Shown: positions 39,628-49,858, numbered from the stretch's first letter. The stretch: 64,000 nt of DNA from Butyrivibrio sp. (GCA_015056565.1 SVGB01000002.1:124001-188000), one strand, 5' to 3'. Notes: generated by a model from the sequence alone, not told the origin. Translations and numbers: made by a program.

Positions 39628-40311
39628 TTATTCAACTGCTTCTTTTATGTAAAGCGATGTCAAAAAGCAAAATACATAAGCCTGAATGGCACCGTCAAAA
39701 AGATCAAAGTATAAAGAAAGTGCTGCTGGAAGGATCACAGGAACCACGTGCTTTAAAAGCTCCATGATGACAGTTGCTCCAAGGATATTACCAAATAGTC
39801 GCATGCACAATGAAAGAGGCCTTATGACCAGTTCAAGTACATTCATTGGTGCAACAACAGGCATGGGCTCTGCAAAGCCTTTAAGCCACTTCTTGGGACC
39901 CTTTTTCACAAGGCCTGCGGCTTCCACCAGGACAATGCTCATAACAGAAAGAGCTATGGTCACATTAAGGTCCATGGTTGGCGGCGTAAATCCAAACAGA
40001 CCCACCATATTAGAAAGGCCAATGAAGATCAGCACTGTTACGATATAGTCAGTATAACCAGCAGCTTCCTCTCCAAGCATCCCTGATACAGCGCCTCTTA
40101 GGAACAACACAGCTGACTCCAGCACAGCCTGACGCTTCGAAATATTATGAACTTTCAGATCATGGGTAAGAAATAGAATGAGGGCAATAACTACAGCCAT
40201 AAATATCCAGGTGACAACTACGGAATGATAGATGTCAAAAAAGCCGTCCCCAAAAGGCACATGGATAAGAGTCTTGTCCTCCATTAAGAGCTCTGTTAGT
40301 AATTCTTTCAT
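39628..40311 (-). CDS. atpB: ATP synthase subunit a
   Basis: Stator channel subunit, 227 aa, about five to six helices. Essential Arg in RPLSLCMRLFGNILGATVIM near 170; NMVGLFGFTPPTMDLNVTIALS near 100; C-terminal FDGAIQAYVFCFLTSLYIKEAV. First gene of the operon; no atpI upstream. Confidence 0.95.
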   Translation of the reverse strand: MKELLTELLMEDKTLIHVPFGDGFFDIYHSVVVTWIFMAVVIALILFLTHDLKVHNISKRQAVLESAVLFLRGAVSGMLGEEAAGYTDYIVTVLIFIGLSNMVGLFGFTPPTMDLNVTIALSVMSIVLVEAAGLVKKGPKKWLKGFAEPMPVVAPMNVLELVIRPLSLCMRLFGNILGATVIMELLKHVVPVILPAALSLYFDLFDGAIQAYVFCFLTSLYIKEAVE

Positions 40312-40341
40312 AATTGCATTCCCCCGAAAAACTTACTTTCT

Positions 40342-40370
40342 ATTATATGAAATGAGGCGGGCTATTGCAA
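40342..40370 (-). promoter_or_regulatory. Promoter of the atp operon
   Basis: -10 TATAAT (40342-40347), 17-bp spacer, -35 TTGCAA (40365-40370). The -35 lies in the loop of the preceding terminator hairpin. Confidence 0.7.
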
Positions 40371-40390
40371 CGATAGCCTACCTCATTTCA
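40348..40390 (-). terminator. Hairpin terminating the GLUG/MMPL operon
   Basis: Two-part stem: TGAAATGAGG/CCTCATTTCA outside and GGCTAT/ATAGCC inside, separated by a small internal loop. No T-run after it on the minus strand, so termination efficiency is uncertain. Confidence 0.6.
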
Positions 40391-40411
40391 CATGTTTTTC
40401 GTATTATTTTC

Positions 40412-43400
40412 TTAATCTTTTTTGTCAGTTTCTGTTTGTTCTTTTGAATTTTGCTCTTTTTCAGGAGCCTTATCCTCAGCCTGATCCTTGGAATCATCGT
40501 AGAACAGCTGCTCTTTACTTTCAATCTTAGCGGAAACTCTGCTTACAACTTTCTTAAATATCTTTGGTACGTGCCTGCTGTTCTTGGTAAGAATTATGAC
40601 CACTGTAGCTATAAGCGCAACCACTAACAGGAATACAATAACAAAGAAGATCGCCAGCTTACTAGTGGCACCTGATGCATCACCAACATCAAGAGAAAGC
40701 GTAAACTTATTGCCCTCAATATCATAAGTTGAGTATTTGCCCATAGTTCCTGTGGGTGTCAGAAGGACCTTCTCTCCGTTCTTTATCTGATAGAGCCTGA
40801 ATTCATCTCCAAGGTATCCCTTTAAAAGATCAATGGCAACAGTAGCTTCACTTATAGGTCTGAAACGAATCTGGTGCACATTTTGTCCATCGTCAGGGAT
40901 CGTTACTTCTAATGTTTCATAATTTTTTAAAGTCTCTGCCTTGCCCTGAACAAAATTAACGGTCCTTACCACATCAAGAGCATCATCTTCTTTGAACATT
41001 CCATCTACAAGAAGCTCTGACTGCATCAGTTCATCCGAGGCATTTTGTTCAGAAAGCGTTGTTCTATATCTCTTATATGTAGCAGTAACAACCTTGTCAG
41101 TTGTGATGTTAGAAAGCTCAGGTGCATCCCAGGATGTATAAAACCCTTCTTTATTCTTAAGCCCAGGGTACTCGTTTGCCTCAATACTCTCACCATAGTT
41201 TTTCTTTACTTTGGCAATGATCTGCCTTCCATCCTCAAGATCTTCATCTTCAAGCACAAAGGTAACCATGAGTTTCTTAAAGTCGCTAGGAACATCAGAG
41301 TACTCGACGGTATCAAGTTCTACTGTCTTTTCTTCTACCTGTCCATCCTGCTCTTTGCTTGGTTCCTCTTCCACAGTTATTACCTTTTCAGCTTCAAAAA
41401 GGTTTCCCTCTAAGACTTTGTCATATTCAACAGGCTCTGCTTTCTTTGAATAACTGATCTTGTCGATACCAGCAAGATCATCGCTAACAAAGAAGTTGTT
41501 CCTGATCTCCGCGCCATCTTCCACGTTACCAGCAATAGCGCCAAATCTTGACTCAGCCCCTTCGATAGATACAAGCGCAAGGCAGTTCCTTATGTTATTG
41601 CCATCGCCCGCAATACCTCCAACGTAATTTGCCCCCTCAAGTATGCCTTTGGAAAAAGAGCTAACGACATAAGAGTAAGATGCTCCTGTGACACCGCCTA
41701 CATAGTCGCCTGAAGAAGATTTGATATTTGAATAATTGCTACAACCAATGATCGTGCCCATCTCCTGAAGACCGCAAACGCCAGCTGCATAGTTCTTTTC
41801 ACCGACAGCTTCTGCGTAATTTTTGTTGCTTCTAAGTACGCACTTAGTAATAAAGGAAGAATTGAGCTTGGAATCCTTGATACCAGTAAGATCTGATTCC
41901 TTGTCGTAGTCGTACTCAATTGCCATGGTTCCAGCTATTCCGGCTGTATCAATATCTCCCTCTACTCTTCCAAAGTTCTGGCAGCCCTCTATTGTTGCAT
42001 CAGTACTGGTAGATGCTTCTTCCAGAGAAACGTCAGAATAAGCCTTGGTGTAATCCATCTCGAGAACGCCGTCAATTGCATCTGTGTACAACATCATGAT
42101 GTTGTTGAACTGGTCAGCTATGGACTGAAGGTCATCAACAAGGACTCCTGTAGCGTTATTGACCTCAAGGTTAAGAGAGCCAAAGTTGTCGTTCATGCCA
42201 GCCATGTTAGATGCAAGGCTTGCAGTATGATCCTTGTATTCTGCACTAAACTGTGGGAACGCAATATTTTCTCTATCAGCAACATTCCTTACTATGGACT
42301 TGGTCTGCTTACCTGCTTCTGATAGATGTGCAGATGCTGACTCAAGTGAATCCATTGATTTTACAGCGTCTGCCCTTGCTGCATCTGTCATCTCATCAAG
42401 ATGATATCCGGTAATAGAAGCTATAGTCTGGCCAGCGGTTGTCAGATCGTCCGTATACGAGCTACCACCAGACTTTTGTTCATAAGCCGCTTTAGCTAAA
42501 GAATCAGCCCTTCCCTGAGCAAAAGCTTTCGCTTCATTATCAAATTGGGAGTCATCAGCTTGTCTTGGATCTTCTGTATTAGAAACAGGGAATTTTTCAG
42601 AATCTGTCGTATGTACCCATGTTCCTTCCTGGCTGAGATGATAAGTATCTGGATAAGGATTAGTTAAAAGATCTTTTTTCAAATCGTTTGAAGATGGGTT
42701 TTGAAGATCTATTCGAGTTCCATCACTATCCTGATACTGAAGATCAATAGGAGTAATGGGGGGATTAATTATTAAACCAGTTGTCTTATCCAAAATAAAG
42801 TAATTATAATACGCAGGGTACGCTCTACTATAATATTCTGAATATGTCTCAGCTGCATTCTTTATAGTATTCTTTGCAGATTCATAATCCGCCTTTTCAC
42901 TGTCACTAAGATAATCCTCCAACTTAAGATCTTTAACAGCATTCTCAAAACTATCCGCTGAACTCCTGGTGTCAGCGGCAGCATAAGTAATCTGGTCAAG
43001 TACTCCATCGTCTTTTGAAGTCTCCTCAAGAATATAATCAACTCTTGAAAAAGCTTCTGATGTAGCGCCGGATACTCCATTTGCAAAGTCAACTGTTCCC
43101 GCTGAAAGGAATCTCACATCCTCAATTGCACCAGAAGTAAACTGTTGGATTGCAGATAGCCTGTTTGTTATAACATCAGACTGATTCTTGGCATCACCTA
43201 AAGTTGCTGAAACAGTGTCGTGGAGCTTGCCAATTGATTCTGTCAGCTGATATGCGATATCAGAGCTAAGGTCTACAGTAATGTATGGCTCAGCCTGACC
43301 AACAATGCCGCCAACATCTTTTCTTCCAAGAACCTTACCATTGTTGGTGCAGTTGACAACATACCCGGACTGTCTACCGACAACACCTCCGATGTTGTAG

Positions 43401-44359
43401 CCTACATGCTCGTAGCCTACATTGCCCATATTAAGGCATCTTGAAATGATACCAAGAGAATTACCAGCAATACCTCCAACGTCTGTTGCTGTTGCATCTT
43501 CGTTAGCTTCTTCTGAAGTGCTGTCAACGTTCTTGATAAGGTTGATGACCTTATTTAGATTGGTCATTGAGTCAATTGTTATCTGGGTATCAACATTTGT
43601 TGTGTTTACCAGAGAATCATTTCTGCAGCGGCTGATATCACCTTCGTTGCATCCAGCGACACCACCAACAAAGTGAATTCCTTTGATATATCCGCTTACA
43701 CTGCAGTCTTCGATCACTCCGGTATAATGGTTGTAGGAAGTAATTCCACCTACATAGTCGTTGGATGATATAACTCCCTTGAAGCTGCAGTTCTTGATAT
43801 AGCCGTGGTTTTCGCCGCAAAGTCCTCCGACTCTTATCTGCTCTCCGGAAGGAATGATGGTTCCGGTTACATTTAGGTTTGCAATGACACCAGTCTTTTG
43901 AACGTCAGCAAAAAGGCCAACGTGAGAAAGGCCATCAGAAACATTGTATTCGGAAATAGTATGGCCCTGACCGTCAAATACTCCTCCAAAGGATGGCACA
44001 AAGTCAAAGTTTTTACCAAGAAGAGAAATATCGTCAGTCAGAATAACTCTTTTGTTTACTGACCAGGTATCAAGTTTGCAGTTATTAGCAAATGAAAGGA
44101 AGTCGTTTACACTTCCAATGTAGATATCTTCAAACTCATCTGGTATAAGAGCTTCAATCTCATCTTCTATATCTGCATCTACATCCTCTTCATTTTCAAG
44201 AAGATCTGTCTGTGTTGCAGTTGATAAAAGCTCAACTTCTGACCTTGGCTCTTTTGTTTCTTCCTTTATTTCCTCTTCTTTTTCAGCAAAAACTGTAAGA
44301 GGAGCACTTGTACATACAAGAACAAATACTGTAAGAAGGGCTAGTAGTCTCTTTTTCAT
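40412..44359 (-). CDS. Large surface protein with two GLUG-repeat blocks and C-terminal membrane anchor
   Basis: Exported, membrane-anchored protein of 1315 aa. Signal peptide 1-25 (KKRLLALLTVFVLVCTSAPLTVFA), acidic stretch to ~90, first block of GLUG-type repeats ~115-370 (VGGLCGENHGYIKNCSFKG, VGGITSYNHYTGVIEDCSV, VGGIAGNSLGIISRCLNMG, IGGVVGRQSGYVVNCTNNG), a largely helical insert ~370-785, a second GLUG block ~786-960 (GGVTGASYSYVVSSFSKG, VGGIAGDGNNIRNC), a C-terminal domain, and one membrane helix near 1236 followed by a charged tail. GLUG repeats form beta-helical surface structures. The start overlaps the MMPL stop (TAATG), so the two proteins are probably made and work together. Confidence 0.85.
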   Translation of the reverse strand: MKKRLLALLTVFVLVCTSAPLTVFAEKEEEIKEETKEPRSEVELLSTATQTDLLENEEDVDADIEDEIEALIPDEFEDIYIGSVNDFLSFANNCKLDTWSVNKRVILTDDISLLGKNFDFVPSFGGVFDGQGHTISEYNVSDGLSHVGLFADVQKTGVIANLNVTGTIIPSGEQIRVGGLCGENHGYIKNCSFKGVISSNDYVGGITSYNHYTGVIEDCSVSGYIKGIHFVGGVAGCNEGDISRCRNDSLVNTTNVDTQITIDSMTNLNKVINLIKNVDSTSEEANEDATATDVGGIAGNSLGIISRCLNMGNVGYEHVGYNIGGVVGRQSGYVVNCTNNGKVLGRKDVGGIVGQAEPYITVDLSSDIAYQLTESIGKLHDTVSATLGDAKNQSDVITNRLSAIQQFTSGAIEDVRFLSAGTVDFANGVSGATSEAFSRVDYILEETSKDDGVLDQITYAAADTRSSADSFENAVKDLKLEDYLSDSEKADYESAKNTIKNAAETYSEYYSRAYPAYYNYFILDKTTGLIINPPITPIDLQYQDSDGTRIDLQNPSSNDLKKDLLTNPYPDTYHLSQEGTWVHTTDSEKFPVSNTEDPRQADDSQFDNEAKAFAQGRADSLAKAAYEQKSGGSSYTDDLTTAGQTIASITGYHLDEMTDAARADAVKSMDSLESASAHLSEAGKQTKSIVRNVADRENIAFPQFSAEYKDHTASLASNMAGMNDNFGSLNLEVNNATGVLVDDLQSIADQFNNIMMLYTDAIDGVLEMDYTKAYSDVSLEEASTSTDATIEGCQNFGRVEGDIDTAGIAGTMAIEYDYDKESDLTGIKDSKLNSSFITKCVLRSNKNYAEAVGEKNYAAGVCGLQEMGTIIGCSNYSNIKSSSGDYVGGVTGASYSYVVSSFSKGILEGANYVGGIAGDGNNIRNCLALVSIEGAESRFGAIAGNVEDGAEIRNNFFVSDDLAGIDKISYSKKAEPVEYDKVLEGNLFEAEKVITVEEEPSKEQDGQVEEKTVELDTVEYSDVPSDFKKLMVTFVLEDEDLEDGRQIIAKVKKNYGESIEANEYPGLKNKEGFYTSWDAPELSNITTDKVVTATYKRYRTTLSEQNASDELMQSELLVDGMFKEDDALDVVRTVNFVQGKAETLKNYETLEVTIPDDGQNVHQIRFRPISEATVAIDLLKGYLGDEFRLYQIKNGEKVLLTPTGTMGKYSTYDIEGNKFTLSLDVGDASGATSKLAIFFVIVFLLVVALIATVVIILTKNSRHVPKIFKKVVSRVSAKIESKEQLFYDDSKDQAEDKAPEKEQNSKEQTETDKKD

Positions 44360-46815
44360 TATACTGTCTCCTCCACCTTCTCATTATCGTTATCATCAAG
44401 CATTTTTACATCGCCGTTCTCGATGTATGCGCTGACATTACCCTTTACTATTGCATGGACTACACCGTTGACTGTTCCGTCAATATGACCCCTTACAACA
44501 CCGTCAATACGCATAGATCCGGTTCTTTGTTTGGTCTGAATTGGCATGTTCATAACAAAAGCCGTAAGTTCAATTATCTTATCTCCCACAAGCAGGATCT
44601 GAGGCAAAACAAACATTGTGACAAAGATGGAAATGATTGTTCCTCGTCCAAGGCATTTACCAATACCATAGATAGCACAGTCAGAAGTCATCTTACCGAT
44701 CAGTGTTCCAGCTACAGCAAGCATAGTACCCGATGTAATGATAGTTGGGAATGACAAATTCATGGTATCGATGATGGCATCTCTTTTGCCCATAGTCTCA
44801 CGAAGCTCTGTGTAGCGCCCTGCAATAACGATGGCATAGTCAATGTTAGCACCCATCTGAATTGAACTTACGATCAGGTATCCCAGGAAAAAGAGATTGT
44901 CGTGCATCACAGCCGGGAACGAGAAATTGATCCAGATACATCCCTGAATGACTGCAATAAGAAGAACAGGCATTCCGGCTGATTTAAAGGTGAAAAGAAG
45001 GACTATCAAAACCGCCAGGATTGAGATAACGCTTGTGACTGTGTTATCTCTTGCAAAGCACTTCTTAAGGTCATACTGGCTCACCGACTCGCCCACAACG
45101 TAGATTTTGTCAGCATCGTAGTACTTCTCTGTTATCTTGTGCATCTCTTCTATAAACGCAAAGGTCTCGTCTGACTCCTCTGGAAGAGTTAAGTAAACAA
45201 GAATTCTTGAATACTCTTCGCCCTGAAGCTGTTCCTTGGCAAAGGTCATCATCCTGTTGGCATCTTCAAGCTTTTTCATCAGATCATCGCTCAAGGTAAC
45301 ATAGCCTTCCTGAACCTCCTGATAAACAAACATGAACATATCGATGAGAGGAACCTTGTAGTTTGCTAGACCATTTACCGCCTTGGCGTAGTCCTCATCA
45401 TTAACAGCATAGGCTGCATAAACAACCTCTGCTATCTCATAGTCGATATTTAAAAGCTCAGAAAACTGACGGGGAGTTAGCTTCTCAGTAAGGGTATAGC
45501 CATTAAGTGCCTCAGTATTAGCAAGACCTGTAATAGATGAAACTTCGTCTCTGGCGAGAAGCTCATCTATAAGTCTCTTTTCCCTGTCATAATCTCCTGA
45601 AGGGAAAACAAGAGCCACCATGTTATCTGAATTAAAGTTCTCATCCTGCATGTTCTGATCAGCCTGTACCTCATTTATAAGAGGCGGTGTGATCTGACTA
45701 TAGCCATAAACATATGGAGTCTTGGCAGAAATTCTGTTTGCCACAATGATAATGATTACAAAAGCAGGAGCAATGATATATCTTGAAGCATAAGCGAACT
45801 TACCAACAAGAGGAATCTGAGGAATGAAGTTCTTGTGCTGAGTTCTTTCCATAAGTGGAGCAAAAACCATGATGATACCTGGCATAAGAAGGAACACAGA
45901 CAAAAGGCTCAAGATGATAGCCTTAATGAGGACTATACCCATATCAGAGCCAATACCAAACTGCATGAACAGCATGGCAACAAGACCGCCGATGGTCGTT
46001 AGTGAGCTACCACTGATCTCAGGAATTGATTTTGAAAGAGCCACTATGCAGGCTTCACGGTTTGGAAGTTCAGCGTGCTCTTCTTTATACCGGTTCAGGA
46101 AAATGACCGCATAGTCAACTGACAGAGCCAGCTGCAGCACGATGGTGACTGAATCTGATACAAAAGAAATTGTTCCAAGAAGGAAGTTTGTTCCCATCTG
46201 TACAAGGGCTGCAGAGCCAAAGGTAAGAAGAAGTACCGGAACCTCTGCATAGGCCTGTGATGTAAGAAGAAGTACTGCAACCACAACGATGACAACAATA
46301 ACAGAGATTACATTCATCTCTTTGTCAATGAGTTCTGACTGTGTGTCCCCAAGAGTAGTTGAAATATAGGAATCATAGGGCTCAAAATACTCTTTTACCT
46401 GATCAAGGAGCACCAGGCACTGATCATCATTTTCATCATAATCAAAAGTAATATTAAAAAGAGCTGAACCATTATTATAATGATCGCTTGTATCATCCAC
46501 TTCTGCTGAAAAGATACCGTCCACATCCTCGAGATAGTCTTTTATCTCAAGAGCCTGGTCGTAGGAAATATTTGCAACCATGACTTTTACAGAGCCATAG
46601 GTTGTAAACTGCTCTTCCATAAGATCCAGTCCCTGCCTGGTTTCCGATGTGCCAGGAAGGTATTGTGCCAGTTCATTTTCAACACTTACCCAGTTTCTTG
46701 AAATAACTGAGAATATGCAAAGAATTGCATATATCAGAAAGAAAAGATTGCGCTTATCTACAATAAATGCGCAGATCTTAAGCATAAAACTGTTTCCAGC
46801 TTTTTCGTTTTCCAT
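44359..46815 (-). CDS. MMPL/RND-family transporter with beta-helix-like C-terminal tail
   Basis: 818-aa membrane protein, two repeats of about six helices each with an extracellular loop. Family marks: LQLALSVDYAVIFLNRYKEE near 230, ITTIGGLVAMLFMQFGIGSDMGIVLIKA, and in the second half IQMGANIDYAIVIAGRYTELRE near 660. MMPL proteins export lipids or protein partners. The last ~45 residues repeat MRIDGVVRGHIDGTVNGVV, IVKGNVSAYIENGDVKML, a bactofilin-like pattern not usual in this family. ATG has GGGGG upstream. The partner is the GLUG protein downstream. Confidence 0.88.
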   Translation of the reverse strand: MENEKAGNSFMLKICAFIVDKRNLFFLIYAILCIFSVISRNWVSVENELAQYLPGTSETRQGLDLMEEQFTTYGSVKVMVANISYDQALEIKDYLEDVDGIFSAEVDDTSDHYNNGSALFNITFDYDENDDQCLVLLDQVKEYFEPYDSYISTTLGDTQSELIDKEMNVISVIVVIVVVAVLLLTSQAYAEVPVLLLTFGSAALVQMGTNFLLGTISFVSDSVTIVLQLALSVDYAVIFLNRYKEEHAELPNREACIVALSKSIPEISGSSLTTIGGLVAMLFMQFGIGSDMGIVLIKAIILSLLSVFLLMPGIIMVFAPLMERTQHKNFIPQIPLVGKFAYASRYIIAPAFVIIIIVANRISAKTPYVYGYSQITPPLINEVQADQNMQDENFNSDNMVALVFPSGDYDREKRLIDELLARDEVSSITGLANTEALNGYTLTEKLTPRQFSELLNIDYEIAEVVYAAYAVNDEDYAKAVNGLANYKVPLIDMFMFVYQEVQEGYVTLSDDLMKKLEDANRMMTFAKEQLQGEEYSRILVYLTLPEESDETFAFIEEMHKITEKYYDADKIYVVGESVSQYDLKKCFARDNTVTSVISILAVLIVLLFTFKSAGMPVLLIAVIQGCIWINFSFPAVMHDNLFFLGYLIVSSIQMGANIDYAIVIAGRYTELRETMGKRDAIIDTMNLSFPTIITSGTMLAVAGTLIGKMTSDCAIYGIGKCLGRGTIISIFVTMFVLPQILLVGDKIIELTAFVMNMPIQTKQRTGSMRIDGVVRGHIDGTVNGVVHAIVKGNVSAYIENGDVKMLDDNDNEKVEETV

Positions 46816-46867
46816 TTCTATTCCCCCGAATAAGAAACTATTATTTATACAAAATAATCCACATGTT

Positions 46868-46903
46868 AGTATAACTCTATTTCATTTTTTTGACCACAGG
46901 TCA
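46868..46903 (-). promoter_or_regulatory. Promoter of the MMPL-GLUG operon with overlapping palindrome
   Basis: -10 TATACT (46868-46873), 17-bp spacer, -35 TGGTCA (46891-46896). The palindrome TGACCTGTGGTCA (46891-46903) covers the -35 and is a candidate repressor site. Confidence 0.55.
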
Positions 46904-46921
46904 GTATGCACACCCAAAAAA

Positions 46922-46945
46922 GGTCTGACCACTATTGGTCAGACC
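46922..46945 (-). terminator. Terminator of the two small membrane-protein genes
   Basis: 9-bp stem GGTCTGACC/GGTCAGACC, 6-base loop, then TTTTTTGGG on the minus strand. Confidence 0.9.
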
Positions 46946-46987
46946 CAAAATGCTTATTTATCTTCTTTATATTTATTTTATTTTCAA

Positions 46988-47698
46988 TTATTTTCTGATC
47001 ACATTTTTAAACCATCTCCATGACAGTTTTCTATTAAGCTCTGATATCCCCCATGAAAGCAGATATGCGCTTCCATAGATAACAACAAAAGTGATAAGTA
47101 TCAAAGACAATGACATGTTGTCAAAATCAAGGAAGAAATACGGGATCATGTTCCCTGTTATGGTATCAGTTAAAATAAGCGTTATTATCACCACGGAATA
47201 AAAGGTTACAAACCAGGTTCCACGTAGTCTGTAAAATGGTTTTATCTTACCAATAGGCGCGTCATTTAATACAAATGAAGAAATAGTCAGGACTGGGATC
47301 AAAATATGCATGTTAAACATGTCGAATCTTAAGATATGCATATGCTGATCAAATATTGGAAGCTGACTCATAAGTACAACTGTCATAATTAGTGCCTCCG
47401 CAACTGCACAGGAAAGTCTTACATAATAAGCTGAAATGAAAGTCACTTCAGTCTTCCCATACATTTCAATAAGATTTACAACAATATAGATTAGTGCTCC
47501 AACAGTTGTAAATATGGTTCCATCGACAGTAAGCCAGCGAAATGTCATTATGCCCTCTTTATCAAACTTAAAGATAAAGATAACAGACAGAACACCCAGT
47601 ACAAATATGAGGCTGCAGATAGCTATATTGACTCTTTTCTTTTTACGAAATCTGGAAAGATAATCCCTTTCAAGGGCTTCAAAATCAAACTTACTCAT
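46988..47698 (-). CDS. Six- to seven-helix membrane protein, Pr6Pr/FAR-17a-like
   Basis: 236-aa protein with a cytoplasmic basic N-terminus (YLSRFRKKKRVN) and six or seven helices. The layout (FRWLTVDGTIFTTVGALIYIVVNL, VRLSCAVAEALIMTVVLM, MHILIPVLTISSFVLNDAP) recalls the Pr6Pr family of bacterial membrane proteins. Function unknown; the assignment is by pattern only. It overlaps the upstream gene by 8 bases. Confidence 0.7.
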   Translation of the reverse strand: MSKFDFEALERDYLSRFRKKKRVNIAICSLIFVLGVLSVIFIFKFDKEGIMTFRWLTVDGTIFTTVGALIYIVVNLIEMYGKTEVTFISAYYVRLSCAVAEALIMTVVLMSQLPIFDQHMHILRFDMFNMHILIPVLTISSFVLNDAPIGKIKPFYRLRGTWFVTFYSVVIITLILTDTITGNMIPYFFLDFDNMSLSLILITFVVIYGSAYLLSWGISELNRKLSWRWFKNVIRK

Positions 47699-48452
47699 TT
47701 TCTCTTCCCTTCCTTCTTTTCTGTAAAAAGCTAAACAACGAATACGACAAAGTACACATTATAAAGGCCAGCAGGATAATGCAGGTAATGTACATGGTAT
47801 AACCATATTTTTGATATATAAAAAGAAATGGATTGTTGAGATCAGGTCTTTCCAAAAACCAATAATTCATTCGAAAAACCTGATCACAGATAATAACGAT
47901 TGGTAAAAGGATTGCAAGTACGATAAATGAATGGATTATGCTCTCAAATCTTATAGATACTTTGCCCATTTTCCACATACAAACCGGAATGAAGATAATA
48001 AGGCCATGCCACAAATAGCTATAAATACTTAAAAAGCTAAATGGCTGATAAAAACCAATCCAGTTAGGAAACAAAAGCGCCATAAGAGAGCCTGGAATTA
48101 TCATAATAATTCCTGCTTCAGTAGCATATTCAGTTATGCGCTTATTTTTTGCAAAAGCGGCTACCGGAAAAATTAAGATACCTACACTACATAGGTATAG
48201 AGGAAAATACTGTGCATCAAATGTCCCCTGTATGACGAGAACAGCAATCTTAAACGCCTCTAAAATGGGAAGGATAAGCGCACAGGTTTTTATGAATATA
48301 TTCTGCTTTTTGCCATCTATCTTGCAAAAAGCAGAATATAAAATGATATTTAAAACTAATATGATCAGAAGGGACACAATATGCTCTACCGAAAAGAGCT
48401 CATATCCCATTTTTTGTGGTAAAAGAGATTTTTCAAGCCAGAAGTACTTCAT
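47691..48452 (-). CDS. YwaF/TMEM164-like integral membrane protein
   Basis: 253-aa protein with seven helices. Residues VEHIVSLLIILVLNIIL, YFPLYLCSVGILIFPVAAF and YSYLWHGLIIFIPVCMW match the TIGR02206/YwaF pattern, with conserved His. Function unestablished. Start ATG 48452 with GGAGG five bases upstream. Co-transcribed with the next gene. Confidence 0.75.
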   Translation of the reverse strand: MKYFWLEKSLLPQKMGYELFSVEHIVSLLIILVLNIILYSAFCKIDGKKQNIFIKTCALILPILEAFKIAVLVIQGTFDAQYFPLYLCSVGILIFPVAAFAKNKRITEYATEAGIIMIIPGSLMALLFPNWIGFYQPFSFLSIYSYLWHGLIIFIPVCMWKMGKVSIRFESIIHSFIVLAILLPIVIICDQVFRMNYWFLERPDLNNPFLFIYQKYGYTMYITCIILLAFIMCTLSYSLFSFLQKRRKGRENE

Positions 48453-48484
48453 CAACACCTCCACTTGGTTAACTTTACTCTTTT

Positions 48485-48493
48485 ATTATACCA
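48485..48493 (-). promoter_or_regulatory. Extended -10 promoter of the YwaF-like gene
   Basis: TGGTATAAT: consensus -10 (48485-48490) with TG extension, no good -35. It touches the UPF0210 stop codon. Confidence 0.5.
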
Positions 48494-49858
48494 TTAGTTT
48501 TTAAAGCTATGGACAGGTGCAGGAATTCTGCCACCTCTGTTTACAAAGTCGTCGCAGGAGAACTGATTTACAGGCATTATTGGCGCATAGCCAAGAAGAC
48601 CGCCAAACTCTACTGTTTCTCCTACTCCTTTGCCAATTACAGGAATGAGACGAACTGCAGTTGTCTTTTGGTTGATCATACCAATCGCCATCTCATCTGC
48701 GATAATACCTGCAATGGTAGTATCCTTAGTGTCTCCAGGAATTGCTATCATATCAAGACCTACTGAACATACGCAGGTCATAGCTTCAAGCTTCTCAAGA
48801 GAAAGGGCTCCTGCCTCTACTGCATTGATCATACCCTGATCTTCGCTGACAGGAATAAAGGCGCCTGAAAGACCACCAACATATGAAGAAGCCATAACTC
48901 CACCTTTTTTAACCTGGTCATTTAAAAGAGCCAGTGCTGCTGTAGTACCTGGTGCTCCAGCATGCTCAACTCCTATCTCGTGAAGAATGTCAGCTACTGA
49001 ATCTCCAATAGCTGGTGTTGGTGCCAAAGAAAGATCAATGATACCAAAGGGAACTCCAAGTCTCTTTGATGCTTCCTGAGCAACGAGCTGTCCTACTCTT
49101 GTTACCTTAAAGGCAGTCTTTTTGATGGTCTCGCAAAGCACTTCAAAATTCTCTCCTCTTACCTTTTCAAGTGCTGTCTTTACAACGCCTGGTCCGCTGA
49201 CGCCAACGTTTATGATCTTATCCGCCTCAGTAACTCCGTGGAAAGCTCCAGCCATAAATGGATTGTCGTCAGGAGCGTTACAGAATACTACAAGTTTTGC
49301 ACATCCAAGAGAATCTTTTTCTTTTGTAGCTTCTGCAGTCTTTTTTACAATGCTTCCCATAAGGCGCACAGCATCCATATTGATACCAGTCTTGGTGGAT
49401 CCAACATTAATAGATGAGCACACCAGCTCAGTAGTAGAAAGAGCTTCCGGTATTGATTCAATTAAAAGTCTGTCAGCCTCTGTCATACCCTTGCTGACAA
49501 GAGCAGAATATCCTCCAATAAAATTAACTCCTACTGCCTTGGCTACCTTATCAAGTGTTGCAGCTATCCTTGCAAAGTCACTTGAGGATTTGCAGGCAGC
49601 TCCGCCAACAAGGGCGATGGGAGTTACTGAAATTCTTTTATTTACAATGGGAATACCAAATTCTCTTGAAATCTGGTCTCCGGTTTTTACAAGGTCTTTT
49701 GCTGTTTCATATATCTTGTTATAGATCTTATCACAGAGTCTGTCCAAATCAGAGTCTATGCAATCCAAAAGGCTGATACCCAGTGTTATGGTCCTGACAT
49801 CCAGGTTTTCCTTTTCAATCATCTCATTAGTTTCTACAACTTCATGTATATTGATCAT
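48494..49858 (-). CDS. UPF0210/PFL-family protein
   Basis: 454-aa cytoplasmic protein of the UPF0210 (DUF711) family, related to a glycyl-radical-like fold by structure but of unestablished function. Visible: [71 protein letters not shown], and the C-terminal [13 protein letters not shown] typical of the family. Start ATG 49858 with GAGGAGG five bases upstream. Paired with the ACT protein UPF0237, as in many Firmicutes. Confidence 0.92.
   Translation of the reverse strand: MINIHEVVETNEMIEKENLDVRTITLGISLLDCIDSDLDRLCDKIYNKIYETAKDLVKTGDQISREFGIPIVNKRISVTPIALVGGAACKSSSDFARIAATLDKVAKAVGVNFIGGYSALVSKGMTEADRLLIESIPEALSTTELVCSSINVGSTKTGINMDAVRLMGSIVKKTAEATKEKDSLGCAKLVVFCNAPDDNPFMAGAFHGVTEADKIINVGVSGPGVVKTALEKVRGENFEVLCETIKKTAFKVTRVGQLVAQEASKRLGVPFGIIDLSLAPTPAIGDSVADILHEIGVEHAGAPGTTAALALLNDQVKKGGVMASSYVGGLSGAFIPVSEDQGMINAVEAGALSLEKLEAMTCVCSVGLDMIAIPGDTKDTTIAGIIADEMAIGMINQKTTAVRLIPVIGKGVGETVEFGGLLGYAPIMPVNQFSCDDFVNRGGRIPAPVHSFKN

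Noticed and set aside
49122..49724. Plus-strand 200-codon frame opposite UPF0210
   Set aside because: It is a mirror of a well-conserved gene with no ribosome site and a low-complexity Ser/Thr/Pro composition.
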